A DNA stretch of 64,000 nt, taken from Shimia sp022448905 (GTDB lineage: Bacteria > Pseudomonadota > Alphaproteobacteria > Rhodobacterales > Rhodobacteraceae). The notes under the pieces were generated by a model. It ran no database searches. It saw nothing but the letters and a program-made list of their open reading frames with translations, and was not told the origin of the DNA. Positions 34,732 to 42,931 of this stretch are shown here, piece after piece. The number at the start of each line of letters is the position of its first letter. The first letter of the stretch is position 1. The DNA is taken from contig NZ_CP138953.1 in the NCBI RefSeq assembly GCF_047126315.1, positions 3,906,001-3,970,000 of the forward strand. Direction: 5' to 3'. A program made the translations under genes and the position numbers.

Positions 34732-34759
34732 CATGAGGTGCATGTGGCTTTTTCAGGGT

Positions 34760-36094
34760 TCAGGTTTGAGCCGTGAGCGCCTCAGAAAAGCGCATTGGCT
34801 GGCCGGTACTGGGCGTCACAAGTTCGCCGTCCCACATGACCTTATGGCCACGAACAATCGTACCCACTGGCCAGCCGGTGACCGTGACACCATCGTAGGG
34901 CGTCCACCCCGCGCGGGATGCAATCCAATCATTGGTAATGGTCTCGCGCCGCTTCATGTCCACAATTGTGAGATCAGCATCGTAGCCAACCGCAATGCGG
35001 CCCTTTCCAACAATTCCAAACAGGCGGTTGGGCCCATGACTTGTCATATCGACAAATCTTTCCAAGCTCAGCCTGCCTTCGTTCACGTGGTTTAACATGG
35101 TCGGCACGAGGGTCTGAACACCCGTCATGCCAGAATGGCTGTCTGGATAGGCATGTTCTTTTTCCTCGCGGGTGTGCGGTGCGTGATCCGATCCCAGGAT
35201 ATCCGCGACGCCATTCGCCACACCTGCCCAAATCTGATCCTGGTGTGACTCGTCGCGTACGGGCGGGTTCATTTGGGCATAGGTCCCAAGACGCGCGTAG
35301 GCAGTATCATCGAGGGTGAGGTGATGGGGCGTGACTTCGACGCTGGCGACGTCTTTATGGTCCGCAAGAAAGGCGATCTCTTCCCCGGTTGAAATGTGCA
35401 AAACGTGAATCCGCTTACCGGTCTTGTGTGCCAATGCGACAAGACGTTTGGTGCAGTTCAGCGCGACCTCGGGCGAGCGCCAGACAGGATGGCTTGATGG
35501 ATCGCTTGGGACACGAAGGTCCTTGCGCTCTTCCAGCATGTATTCGTCTTCGCTGTGGAACGCTGCACGACGGGTGATCGCCCTCAGAATCGCCTCAACA
35601 CCGTCATCGTCTTGGACCAAAAGTGCCCCTGTCGAGGATCCCATGAAGACCTTTACTCCGGCACAACCCGGCAGTTTTTCCAGGAAAGGAAGCTCCGAGA
35701 CGTTCGCGTGGGTTCCACCCACATAGAAAGCAAAATCGCAGTGCATGCGGTTTGTTCCCGCCGCAATCTTGGCGTCAAAGGCCTCGCGCGTCGTTGTGAG
35801 CGGGTTCGTGTTGGGCATCTCAAACACACCTGTCACACCGCCCATGACCGCCCCGCGTGAGCCGGTTTCAAGGTCTTCTTTGTGCGTCAAACCCGGCTCG
35901 CGGAAATGAACCTGTGTATCGATAACGCCCGGAAGAATGTGCAGGCCCTTGCAATCCACCACGGTTTGCGATGCTGCGCGCGACAAGTTACCCAAAGCTG
36001 TAATATGTCCGTGATCTACCCCAATATCTGTCTCATGGACGCCGTGATGGTTGACGACAGTTCCGCGTCGAAAAATCGTATCAAAGCTATTCAT
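34760..36094 (-). CDS. Dihydroorotase-like amidohydrolase (PyrC paralog)
   Basis: 444-residue class I dihydroorotase-type amidohydrolase. The carboxylatable Lys is K148 (AGVKVFMGSS), and metal His residues are in HSEDE, HVLHISTGEE and SDHAPH. The usual HxH zinc motif is changed: DTQVHFREPG has Gln61 in place of the first His. It is the last gene of the Zur-type operon, overlapping zur by 4 bp. Zur-linked pyrC paralogs are known in zinc-limitation clusters and are thought to replace the housekeeping enzyme. Allantoinase or hydantoinase activity cannot be excluded. Confidence 0.8.
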   Translation of the reverse strand: MNSFDTIFRRGTVVNHHGVHETDIGVDHGHITALGNLSRAASQTVVDCKGLHILPGVIDTQVHFREPGLTHKEDLETGSRGAVMGGVTGVFEMPNTNPLTTTREAFDAKIAAGTNRMHCDFAFYVGGTHANVSELPFLEKLPGCAGVKVFMGSSTGALLVQDDDGVEAILRAITRRAAFHSEDEYMLEERKDLRVPSDPSSHPVWRSPEVALNCTKRLVALAHKTGKRIHVLHISTGEEIAFLADHKDVASVEVTPHHLTLDDTAYARLGTYAQMNPPVRDESHQDQIWAGVANGVADILGSDHAPHTREEKEHAYPDSHSGMTGVQTLVPTMLNHVNEGRLSLERFVDMTSHGPNRLFGIVGKGRIAVGYDADLTIVDMKRRETITNDWIASRAGWTPYDGVTVTGWPVGTIVRGHKVMWDGELVTPSTGQPMRFSEALTAQT

Positions 36095-36504
36095 GTGTTT
36101 TGGACCCAGAGTTTAGGCATTTGAGCTACAGGAAGAGCACAAACCATGCACCTCAATGACATGTCGCTGTGGCATAAACCCGTTTCTTCAACGAAGCCAG
36201 AGAGGTTTTCGACGAGGCGCGGGGCGGTGCGTTCTTCGACAGTTCCGCATCCGTCACAGATGGACAGCACAGCCAATTTGTGAGTGCCATCGCATTGGCA
36301 AGCGATGTAGGCCTTGAGGGATTCGACCCGATGAACGCGACCGGTCTTGGTAAGTGCAGCCAGCGCATTGTAAACCGTCGGTGGCGCGATTTTTGGATGT
36401 GACGCCTGCAACCGATGCAGCACGTCGTAGGCGGACATGGCACCATCAGCCTCTCGCAGCACGGCGAGTATCTCAGCCCGCATTTGTTCACCGCGTTTTG
36501 TCAT
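36091..36504 (-). CDS. zur: Zinc uptake regulator, Fur family
   Basis: 137 residues. Winged HTH (AYDVLHRLQASHPKIAPPTV, about 22-50) followed by a dimerisation domain with two CxxC pairs for structural zinc (ICDGCG near 84 and RCMVCA near 120) and regulatory His/Cys/Glu residues (CQCDGTHK, GLCHSD). Zinc-loaded Zur represses uptake and zinc-sparing genes. It is embedded in COG0523-cysS-yidD-zur-pyrC, whose promoter carries a Zur-type box, so it is probably autoregulated. Assignment to Zur and not Fur/Mur rests on the context. Confidence 0.82.
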   Translation of the reverse strand: MTKRGEQMRAEILAVLREADGAMSAYDVLHRLQASHPKIAPPTVYNALAALTKTGRVHRVESLKAYIACQCDGTHKLAVLSICDGCGTVEERTAPRLVENLSGFVEETGLCHSDMSLRCMVCALPVAQMPKLWVQNT

Positions 36505-36517
36505 GGAACACTTCGCT

Positions 36518-36778
36518 TCATTTCATGCGCGGGTTGTCGACAGGCGGCACAGGATCGAACCCTGACCCGCCCCATGGATTACAGCGTGCCAGACGGTGAA
36601 GCGTCAACCAAAGCCCACGGACGGGCCCATGGGTTTCCAGGGCTTCGATCGCATAGACAGAACAGCTTGGTTGAAAGCGGCAAGAATGCCCAATCCAAGG
36701 CGACAGGATCAACCGATAGCCACGGATTGGAAGGATAAGGAGCCGCACAAAGAAAGCCCTCATGCGCGCATCCTCCAA
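36518..36778 (-). CDS. yidD: Membrane protein insertion efficiency factor YidD
   Basis: 86 residues, with LLILPIRGYRLILSPWIGHS and CRFQPSCSVYAIEALETHG, the hallmark PSCS(x)YA segment of the YidD family. GLWLTLHRLARCNPWGGSGF closes the conserved core. It overlaps the end of cysS by 19 bp. YidD usually sits beside rnpA/yidC; its place inside a zinc operon is unusual, though zinc-operon copies are plausible because the family has conserved cysteines. Confidence 0.9.
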   Translation of the reverse strand: MEDARMRAFFVRLLILPIRGYRLILSPWIGHSCRFQPSCSVYAIEALETHGPVRGLWLTLHRLARCNPWGGSGFDPVPPVDNPRMK

Positions 36779-38100
36779 CGGCTCTCGCGGCCAGAGTCTT
36801 CAACTTCTACGCCCATCTCTAGTAGTTGATCGCGCAATTCGTCGGCACGCGACCAATCGCGATCAAAGCGCGCTTGCGCCCGCTGAGCAACCAGCGCTTC
36901 GATGTGATCGACCTCGCCAGCGCCCGCATGCGCCCAAGCAATTGGATCCTGCTGAAGGAGACCAAGGAAACTGCCCGCCTCGCGCAGGCCTGCCGCGATC
37001 TGGGCGCGACGGCTTGGGTCGGCTTCAGAATGCACTTGCGCGGCAAGTGCATGCAGCGCGGCGAAGGCAGCCGGCGTGTTCAAGTCATCATCAAGCGCGG
37101 TCAGCACAGGGGCCATATCATCCGGCGATGGCTCTGCCGCCGGCTGATCGCGCAGCGTGCCGTAGAGCCGGTTCAGCGCCGAGCGCGCGGCCTTTGGTGT
37201 CTCTGGCGTCCAGTCGAGCGGTTGGCGATAGTGTGCGGATAGGAGCGCATAGCGGATCGCCTCGCCGGGAGCTTCCTTCAAGAGATCGCGCACCAAGAGA
37301 ACATTGCCGAGCGACTTGGACATCTTCGCCCCTGACACGGTCACATGGCCATTGTGGACCCAGAACCGTGCCTTGGTGCCTTGTGCAATCTCGTTTTCAT
37401 GATGCGGGAAGCGCAGATCAATGCCGCCGCCGTGGATGTCAATCTGCTCGCCCAAATGCGCGCGGATCATGGCAGAACACTCAATGTGCCAGCCGGGGCG
37501 TCCAAAGCCCCACGGGCTCTCCCAGCCGAGTTGGTCGGCGTCGGATGGCTTCCAAAGTACAAAATCGCGCGGGTCCCGCTTCCACGGTGCGACCTCTACC
37601 CGCGCCCCCGCAAGCATCTCGTCTGGGTTCGCACCTGAGAGCCTGCCGTAGTCCGGGAAGGCGGGAATGTGATAGAGCACATGACCCTCCGCCGCGTAGG
37701 CTTTGCCCTCTGCGATGAGGCCTTCAATCATCTCGATCATTGGCCCGATATGCGCCGTCGCGTGCGGCTCAATGTCCGGTGGGGCGACACCCAGCGCTGC
37801 AAGGTCTTCGTGATAGGCCTTCGTGAACTCGGTTGAAATCGCGTCGCAACTCACCGCTCTCGAAGCCGCCGCGGCGATGATCTTGTCGTCCACATCGGTG
37901 ATGTTGCGGGCATAGGTGAGCTTTGGCACTTGCCTGCGTAGCACCCGCGCCAGAACGTCGAAAACAACTGCCGGTCGTGCATTGCCGATATGCGCGTATG
38001 AATACACCGTTGGGCCGCAGACATACATCCGCGCGTGTTCGGGATCACTTGGAACAAACGGCTCAACCTTGCGACCCATGGAATTGAATAACTGCAGCAT
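36760..38100 (-). CDS. cysS: Cysteinyl-tRNA synthetase
   Basis: 446 residues, class I synthetase with SYAHIGNARPA (HIGN form of HIGH) and KMSKSLGN (KMSKS). All zinc ligands appear intact: Cys in YVCGPTVY, Cys in WHIECSAM, His and Glu in FPHHENE. It charges tRNA-Cys. It starts 3 bp after the COG0523 stop, so it is in the Zur-type operon. cysS paralogs recur in such clusters; whether this is the only cysS in the genome is unknown. Here it is not a zinc-free variant by motif. Confidence 0.92.
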   Translation of the reverse strand: MLQLFNSMGRKVEPFVPSDPEHARMYVCGPTVYSYAHIGNARPAVVFDVLARVLRRQVPKLTYARNITDVDDKIIAAAASRAVSCDAISTEFTKAYHEDLAALGVAPPDIEPHATAHIGPMIEMIEGLIAEGKAYAAEGHVLYHIPAFPDYGRLSGANPDEMLAGARVEVAPWKRDPRDFVLWKPSDADQLGWESPWGFGRPGWHIECSAMIRAHLGEQIDIHGGGIDLRFPHHENEIAQGTKARFWVHNGHVTVSGAKMSKSLGNVLLVRDLLKEAPGEAIRYALLSAHYRQPLDWTPETPKAARSALNRLYGTLRDQPAAEPSPDDMAPVLTALDDDLNTPAAFAALHALAAQVHSEADPSRRAQIAAGLREAGSFLGLLQQDPIAWAHAGAGEVDHIEALVAQRAQARFDRDWSRADELRDQLLEMGVEVEDSGRESRWRMRA

Positions 38101-38103
38101 CTG

Positions 38104-39183
38104 TCAGAACGGCATCGGGGCGGTTTCGTGGACCATTCCGTCGGCGGTTGTTTCGACTTCCTTTGGCTTCATACGGAGCATGTTCAGGCTGGCGTCAAGG
38201 TCGTCCTGGCTCATGTTTCGAGCAATCACGACGACCCGGCTGGTCGCATCTTGCCCGCTCCAGTTTTTCAGCGGAACAGGCGCATCAAAGATGTGTTGCA
38301 CGCCGTGGAAGACAAAAGGCCAAGGCATGTCATCAACGTGCACAATCCCTTTCATGCGTAAGATGTCGGGACCCTTAAACGCGAGCAGCATGTCGAGCCA
38401 AAAGTCGAACGCATTGGCAGAAATTGGCGCTTCGATCTCGATGGAGGCTGAGGTTATGCAATGGTCATGACGCGCTTGCAAGGCTGTGCCATTCGCGGCG
38501 TCCTGTGGCGCGCTGCTGTTGCCAATCCAGGCTGCGATGTCCTCTGCCGAGACATCTTCGCGCATCGCCGAAATCCCAAACAAACCGCCGACCGGCACAG
38601 CGCCGCGATCTGCAGTAATGGGCTTGGCCCTGCCGTTCAGATCGGCCAGACGGGTTTCAAAAGCAGCGACATCATCCTCCGATACCAAATCTGTTTTCGT
38701 GACGACAATACGATCTGCCATGGCAATCTGGCTGACGGCTTCGGAATGGGCGTCCAGCGTTGCGGGGCCAGCCGCAGCATCGGCAAGCGTGACCACGCCG
38801 TCCACCCGGAAATAAGGCGCAATCAGATCGTCCATAACCAACGTGTGTAAGATCGGGGCGGGATCTGCGATGCCCGTCGTCTCAATAACGATCCGGTCAA
38901 AGCTGAGTTCATTGCGCTTCTTGCGCGCCATGAGCGCGCCGAGGGTCTTTGAGATATCGCCGCGGAACGTGCAGCAGAGACATCCCGACTGCATGAGGAT
39001 CGTTTCCTCGGTCGACGCTTCGATCAAATCATGGTCAAGGCCAGCCGCGCCGAATTCGTTCATGATCACAGCAATCCGGCCTGCTTCTGGGTCATTGATC
39101 AAGTGGTTCAAAACGGTGGTCTTCCCGGCGCCAAGAAAGCCTGTCAGCAAAGTGACCGGGATACGCGTGTCTGTGGTGTCCAT
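38104..39183 (-). CDS. COG0523 metal-chaperone GTPase
   Basis: 359 residues from MDTTDTRIPVTLL, with AGAGGACGAG upstream; the longer frame is not supported. GTPase motifs: GFLGAGKTT (Walker A), the CxCC metal site in QSGCLCCTFRGD, ETTGIADPAP (G3-like), and TKTD (G4). The C-terminal CobW_C domain contains RMKGIVHVDD and FHGVQHIF. First gene of the leftward zinc-limitation operon, 51 bp from the Zur-type box; probably delivers zinc to client enzymes. Confidence 0.9.
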   Translation of the reverse strand: MDTTDTRIPVTLLTGFLGAGKTTVLNHLINDPEAGRIAVIMNEFGAAGLDHDLIEASTEETILMQSGCLCCTFRGDISKTLGALMARKKRNELSFDRIVIETTGIADPAPILHTLVMDDLIAPYFRVDGVVTLADAAAGPATLDAHSEAVSQIAMADRIVVTKTDLVSEDDVAAFETRLADLNGRAKPITADRGAVPVGGLFGISAMREDVSAEDIAAWIGNSSAPQDAANGTALQARHDHCITSASIEIEAPISANAFDFWLDMLLAFKGPDILRMKGIVHVDDMPWPFVFHGVQHIFDAPVPLKNWSGQDATSRVVVIARNMSQDDLDASLNMLRMKPKEVETTADGMVHETAPMPF

Positions 39184-39233
39184 GGGCGTGCTCGTCCTCT
39201 TTACAATCCTGCGATTCTGCGCGAATAGCATTA

Positions 39234-39248
39234 TGTTATAAAGTAACA
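39234..39248. promoter_or_regulatory. Zur-type box between COG0523 and hisI
   Basis: TGTTATAAAGTAACA, an imperfect palindrome (TGTTA..TAACA arms), lies in the 82-bp divergent region. It matches the gammaproteobacterial Zur core (TGTTATAnTATAACA) at most positions and shares 12 of 15 bases with the box at 57630. It could repress both divergent transcripts. Confidence 0.75.
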
Positions 39249-39265
39249 CTTCACAAGGCGATCCT

Positions 39266-39739
39266 ATGAGCGAAATCGAATTCCAGTCTCGAACGTCCGT
39301 TGAACAAGTCGAGGAAAGCACAGACTTCGCCCCCAAATTCGATAGCCATGGGTTGATGCCGTGCATCACTACGGATGCGCAGAGTGGTGAGGTGCTGATG
39401 CTGGGCTGGATGAATGACGAAGCCCTGAAGCTCACGATTGAAACTGGGGAAGCGCATTACTTCAGCCGCGCGCGCCAGGTGCTTTGGCACAAGGGCGCGA
39501 CGTCAGATTTGGTGCAAAAGGTTGTTGAGGCGCGAATTGATGACGACCAAGATGCGGTCTGGCTCAAGGTAGAGGTCGCTGGGTCCGGCGCGTCCTGTCA
39601 TGTTGGATATCGGTCCTGTTTCTACCGCGCTGTGCCAACAGCTGAAAACGCAGGGCAACCGCTTCAATTTGTGGAAAGCGACAAGACCTTTGATCCCATG
39701 AAGGTTTATGGTGATGTCCCGAACCCAACCCAACTCTGA
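39266..39739 (+). CDS. hisI: Phosphoribosyl-AMP cyclohydrolase paralog with altered zinc site
   Basis: 157 residues. The fold signature is clear: GEVLMLGWMNDEAL and ETGEAHYFSRAR, then GASCHVGYRSCFY. Canonical enzymes bind catalytic zinc with three cysteines, spaced 16 and 7 residues (present in the second copy as C79, C95 and C102). Here the first Cys is replaced by Asp: RIDDDQDAV at 90-98, with C111 and C118 kept, plus a two-residue insertion between. It is directly downstream of a Zur-type box, so it may be a form tolerant of zinc shortage. It carries an extra ~24-residue N-terminal extension. Confidence 0.88.
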   Translation: MSEIEFQSRTSVEQVEESTDFAPKFDSHGLMPCITTDAQSGEVLMLGWMNDEALKLTIETGEAHYFSRARQVLWHKGATSDLVQKVVEARIDDDQDAVWLKVEVAGSGASCHVGYRSCFYRAVPTAENAGQPLQFVESDKTFDPMKVYGDVPNPTQL

Positions 39740-40457
39740 TCAAGCATGGATGGAACGCGCATTGGTCTTGGCGCGTGAGGTGCGAGGTCACGTTTGGCCT
39801 AACCCACCTGTGGGCTGCGTGATTGTAAAACACGGCGCAGTTGTTTCTGAGGCGGCCACACATCCCGGCGGCCGTCCCCATGCAGAGCGCAAGGCGATTG
39901 AGCAAGCCGGTCAAATGGCAGACGGAGCCACGCTCTTTGTGACGCTGGAGCCGTGCTGCCATTGGGGAAGAACGCCGCCGTGTACGGACGCGATCATCGG
40001 TGCAGGCATTGCGCGTGTGGTTTGCGCCGTTCAAGATCCCGATCCACGCGTAAATGGCGGCGGATTTGCGACGCTCCAGGAGGCTGGAATTGATGTTGTG
40101 GTTGGAGTTTGCAGTGCAGACGCTGAGGCAATGATGTCCGGCTTTTTCCATCGCGTTCATTTTGGGGTGCCAGAGTTGGTTGTTTCGTTGGAAAGCGGAG
40201 ACGCGATCCCCGACGGGACAGACGCTGTTTTGGTATCAGGCGAGACTAAGGTGGTTCTCACAACCCGTTCCGGAACCATGGAGAGCGACCTCAAAAACCC
40301 GCATCATCTGCTCAGGTGGATGGGGAACCTTGGCCTCACCACGGTGGCAATCCCTAAACTCGATAGGTTTTGGCGCGAATTCCAAGCCCATGCGGAGGTC
40401 CCTGCGCGTAGTGATGGGGCGCAGATGGCAATGCCTCTCGGCGAAGTAGGCACCTAG
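39714..40457 (+). CDS. RibD-like deaminase with reduced reductase half
   Basis: 247 residues from MSRTQPNS, with GAAGG about 9 bp upstream; overlaps hisI by 26 bp. Residues 10-140 form a cytidine-deaminase-fold domain with zinc ligands in GGRPHAERKAIE and LEPCCHWGRTPPC. This is the pyrimidine deaminase step of riboflavin synthesis. The C-terminal ~100 residues are too short for the normal ~200-residue reductase and lack its NADPH signature, so the protein probably only deaminates, or acts on another substrate. Zur-linked paralog. Confidence 0.8.
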   Translation: MSRTQPNSDQAWMERALVLAREVRGHVWPNPPVGCVIVKHGAVVSEAATHPGGRPHAERKAIEQAGQMADGATLFVTLEPCCHWGRTPPCTDAIIGAGIARVVCAVQDPDPRVNGGGFATLQEAGIDVVVGVCSADAEAMMSGFFHRVHFGVPELVVSLESGDAIPDGTDAVLVSGETKVVLTTRSGTMESDLKNPHHLLRWMGNLGLTTVAIPKLDRFWREFQAHAEVPARSDGAQMAMPLGEVGT

Positions 40458-40459
40458 CC

Positions 40460-40711
40460 ATGCAGAAGGCACTCATGCACAAGGCCCAAGGCTTTTGGCA
40501 CACACATCGGGTCAAGCGATTGGTGCGCGAGCAGTTGGGCGGAGGCGTTCAGTGTTTGGTGTCGGTGCGAGAGACGGTATGTACCGATCCGGGATGTGAG
40601 GGTCCGGCAACTGAAATTCGGATCGTTACTCTGGGCTTTCGTGAGATCAGCGCATTGATTCATAAGCAGGCCTCGGACATCAGACTAAACGACATTCTGA
40701 CGATTTTTTGA
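40460..40711 (+). CDS. Small protein with CxDPxC motif, zinc operon
   Basis: 83 residues (79 from the second Met). The core reads VRETVCTDPGCEGPATEIRI, with two cysteines four residues apart, and a C-terminal IHKQASDIRLNDI. I recognise it only as a small family that tends to accompany COG0523-type genes; metal binding by the cysteines is inference. 2 bp after the deaminase gene, so in the same rightward transcript from the Zur-type box. Confidence 0.6.
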   Translation: MQKALMHKAQGFWHTHRVKRLVREQLGGGVQCLVSVRETVCTDPGCEGPATEIRIVTLGFREISALIHKQASDIRLNDILTIF

Positions 40712-40821
40712 GAACGCTTCCGGCGATGCCTCAAAGCTACAGCGACTTTGACCTCAGGCGCGCCTCTACCGAGGATGAAAAAGCGTGTTCCAAGATTGGT
40801 CTGGTCTTACCTGCTTGCGCT

Positions 40822-41550
40822 TTAGCCTAAATCCCAAGGCATGTTGCCTGCGTTCCGGGTTCTTTCTGATCGGACGGGGCCCAAGAAGAACGCGGATCTG
40901 GGCGTGTCTTCCGCCGCGAAAGCGCGGATGACACTATCTCGCGTCTCTAAACGTTCCAGCAGTGCTCGCAGATTTGGCAGTGACGTCACTGCGCCCCGTT
41001 CTAGCGGGTCGTGCCTTGGAGCGACCAACGACCAACGCACGCAGCCAGCCAAATAGAAATCACAAACGCTCAAGTTCGCGCCCAGTAACCATGGCCCACC
41101 AGTGTCTCTTATTTGGGCATCCAAGATCTCATAGTGTGACCTCATACGCTTTTTGATGAATGGCCGCACGCTTTCGGCTCGGCTTTCACCAACGTATCGC
41201 TCTGTTTAGTATTGGATTTGGGCATCTGCATGCAGTGTGTTCGACAGGAAGTAGAGCGTTTTTAGGAACAAGGCTCGCTGAGCGCGGTCTGAAATAGCTG
41301 GAGAAAGTGCTCCCTCTTGCTCTGCCAAATACTGAAGGATCGCACCGGTTTCAGACAGGGTGACACCAGTGCTTTCGTCGGCAAGAACAGGAACCATCCC
41401 ACGTGGATTTAGCTTTAGGAATTCAGGGCTTTGATGTGCACCTCGATGCATATCAACGACTTCATCTCGGTAAGCTGCGCCTATTTCCTCGAGAGCCATG
41501 CGGATGACATGGCTCGCGCAATCAGGAAAGGAAAACAGAACATAGCTCAT
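40822..41550 (-). pseudogene. Glutathione S-transferase gene with nonsense codon
   Basis: The N-terminal thioredoxin-like domain (SYVLFSFPDCASHVIRMALE, NPRGMVPVLADES) is intact to ADAQIQY. Then TAA at 41206-41208 interrupts the frame, which continues in phase as TERYVGESRAESVRPF and the helical C-terminal domain (PWLLGANLSVCDFYLAGC). The stop most likely replaced a Tyr codon. No indel is needed, so this is a recent single-base inactivation or a sequencing error. Confidence 0.75.
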
Positions 41551-41612
41551 AAATTTGGATAGCGTCTCGTGTGTTGTCCCGACGGCGGTTTCGTAAACCG
41601 GTTCAAAGGCGG

Positions 41613-42779
41613 CTAAGCAGCGGCGGCGACGCCTTTCTGCATCATCAAGCCAGCCAGTTCGTCGATATCCTCATGCGTCATCGGACATGCAGAGTTTTGC
41701 GCCATACCGATATTCGCGTCGTTCTTCATTTCGACGGCCAATTCCGTTTTGGAAACACCGGCACATTCCGCGGGCAACTCAGGCGCAATCCCGCACGCAC
41801 GCATCAACGCCGACATCCGACCAGGCAGCGCGTCAGCCGTTTCCTCACCCGCCATTGCCCTAGAGGCCATTGCATAGTTCGACGCCCCCTCGGGCCGGGC
41901 AGTGAGCCATGGCAGGCTTGCTTCCAGCGCAAGGCCTGTCGCCAACCCGTGATGGATACGAACAATCGAGCCAAGGGCGTGGCTGATATTGTGACCCATA
42001 TGCGTGTTGCAATTGTGCAAAGCCAGTCCGGCGACCAAGCTTGCCCAAAGAACACGACCCCGTGCTTCGAGATTAGAGCCGTCGTCCACGACCTTTGGAA
42101 GATCATCGGTCAAAATACGCAGCGCTTCGAGCCCGTAAAGCTGGCCAGCTGGGCTGGTGGTGCGAGACGTCGCGCCTTCAAGTGCGTGCGCGACGGCGTC
42201 AATTCCAGTCCATGCCGTAATGTGGGGCGGTAAACTGAGGGTCAACTGTGGGTCTAGTACTGCCTGAGAGAACATCAACTCCTCCCCCCAGAACCAGATC
42301 TTGGAACCATCTGCCCTTGAAATAACCGACGTTCGCGTAACCTCAGACCCGGTCCCTGCCGTGGTCGGAATAGCGATCGAAGGAATGGCGTTTCCCGGCA
42401 AAGGTTGCGCCGCCAGCGCAAAGGTTTCTGCGCGTTGGCCCGATCGCGCAATGGCTGCTGTAAGCTTGGCGGCGTCCATCGCGGCGCCCCCGCCCATTCC
42501 CACGATCACGGCTGCGTCTAGCGCACGCGCCTGCTCGCACAGATCGTTCACAAGCGCTTCTTTTGGCTCGCCCGAGACAGTCGCAGCAACCTCAAACGAC
42601 TTTCCCTTTGAGCCAAGTACTTGAGCCAGTTGATCGGTGACGCCAAGGTCAGCAAGAACCGCATCCGCAATGACAAGTACCGGCCCTTGCCCCAAACGCG
42701 CCGCTATTTCTGGCACATTGGACATGCGCCCGTTGCCAAACGCGACCGGAGGAACATGCCCCATATTGAATTTCTGCAT
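41613..42779 (-). CDS. Iron-containing alcohol dehydrogenase
   Basis: 388 residues from MQKFNMGHVPP, with GAGGGAAG upstream. NAD-binding GMGGGAAMDAAKL (about 95-107) and TAGTGSEVTRTSVI. Fe2+ ligands are expected in AWTGIDAVAHALE, HHGLATGLAL and HNCNTHMGHNISHAL, all present. It oxidises an alcohol or reduces an aldehyde with NAD(P)H. It follows the MetE-core gene by 152 bp on the same strand and may share its transcript. Substrate unknown; the one-carbon setting suggests an aldehyde from methyl-compound breakdown. Confidence 0.88.
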   Translation of the reverse strand: MQKFNMGHVPPVAFGNGRMSNVPEIAARLGQGPVLVIADAVLADLGVTDQLAQVLGSKGKSFEVAATVSGEPKEALVNDLCEQARALDAAVIVGMGGGAAMDAAKLTAAIARSGQRAETFALAAQPLPGNAIPSIAIPTTAGTGSEVTRTSVISRADGSKIWFWGEELMFSQAVLDPQLTLSLPPHITAWTGIDAVAHALEGATSRTTSPAGQLYGLEALRILTDDLPKVVDDGSNLEARGRVLWASLVAGLALHNCNTHMGHNISHALGSIVRIHHGLATGLALEASLPWLTARPEGASNYAMASRAMAGEETADALPGRMSALMRACGIAPELPAECAGVSKTELAVEMKNDANIGMAQNSACPMTHEDIDELAGLMMQKGVAAAA

Positions 42780-42931
42780 ACTTCCCTCTTGTGAAAACTC
42801 TGGCGGGGCGAACTCACGCCTCATACTTGTGCTCAACACATCAGACGGCCTAGGCGGGATCAGTGCTGGAACCGACGTAATTTGTCCAAACCACGCAAGT
42901 CCGCAAAATACCAAGCCGGGCGGATCTGTTG

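Noticed and set aside
36762..37718. 318-aa plus-strand frame opposite cysS
   Set aside because: Arg/Pro/Ser-rich antisense frame of a well-supported gene, typical of GC-rich DNA.
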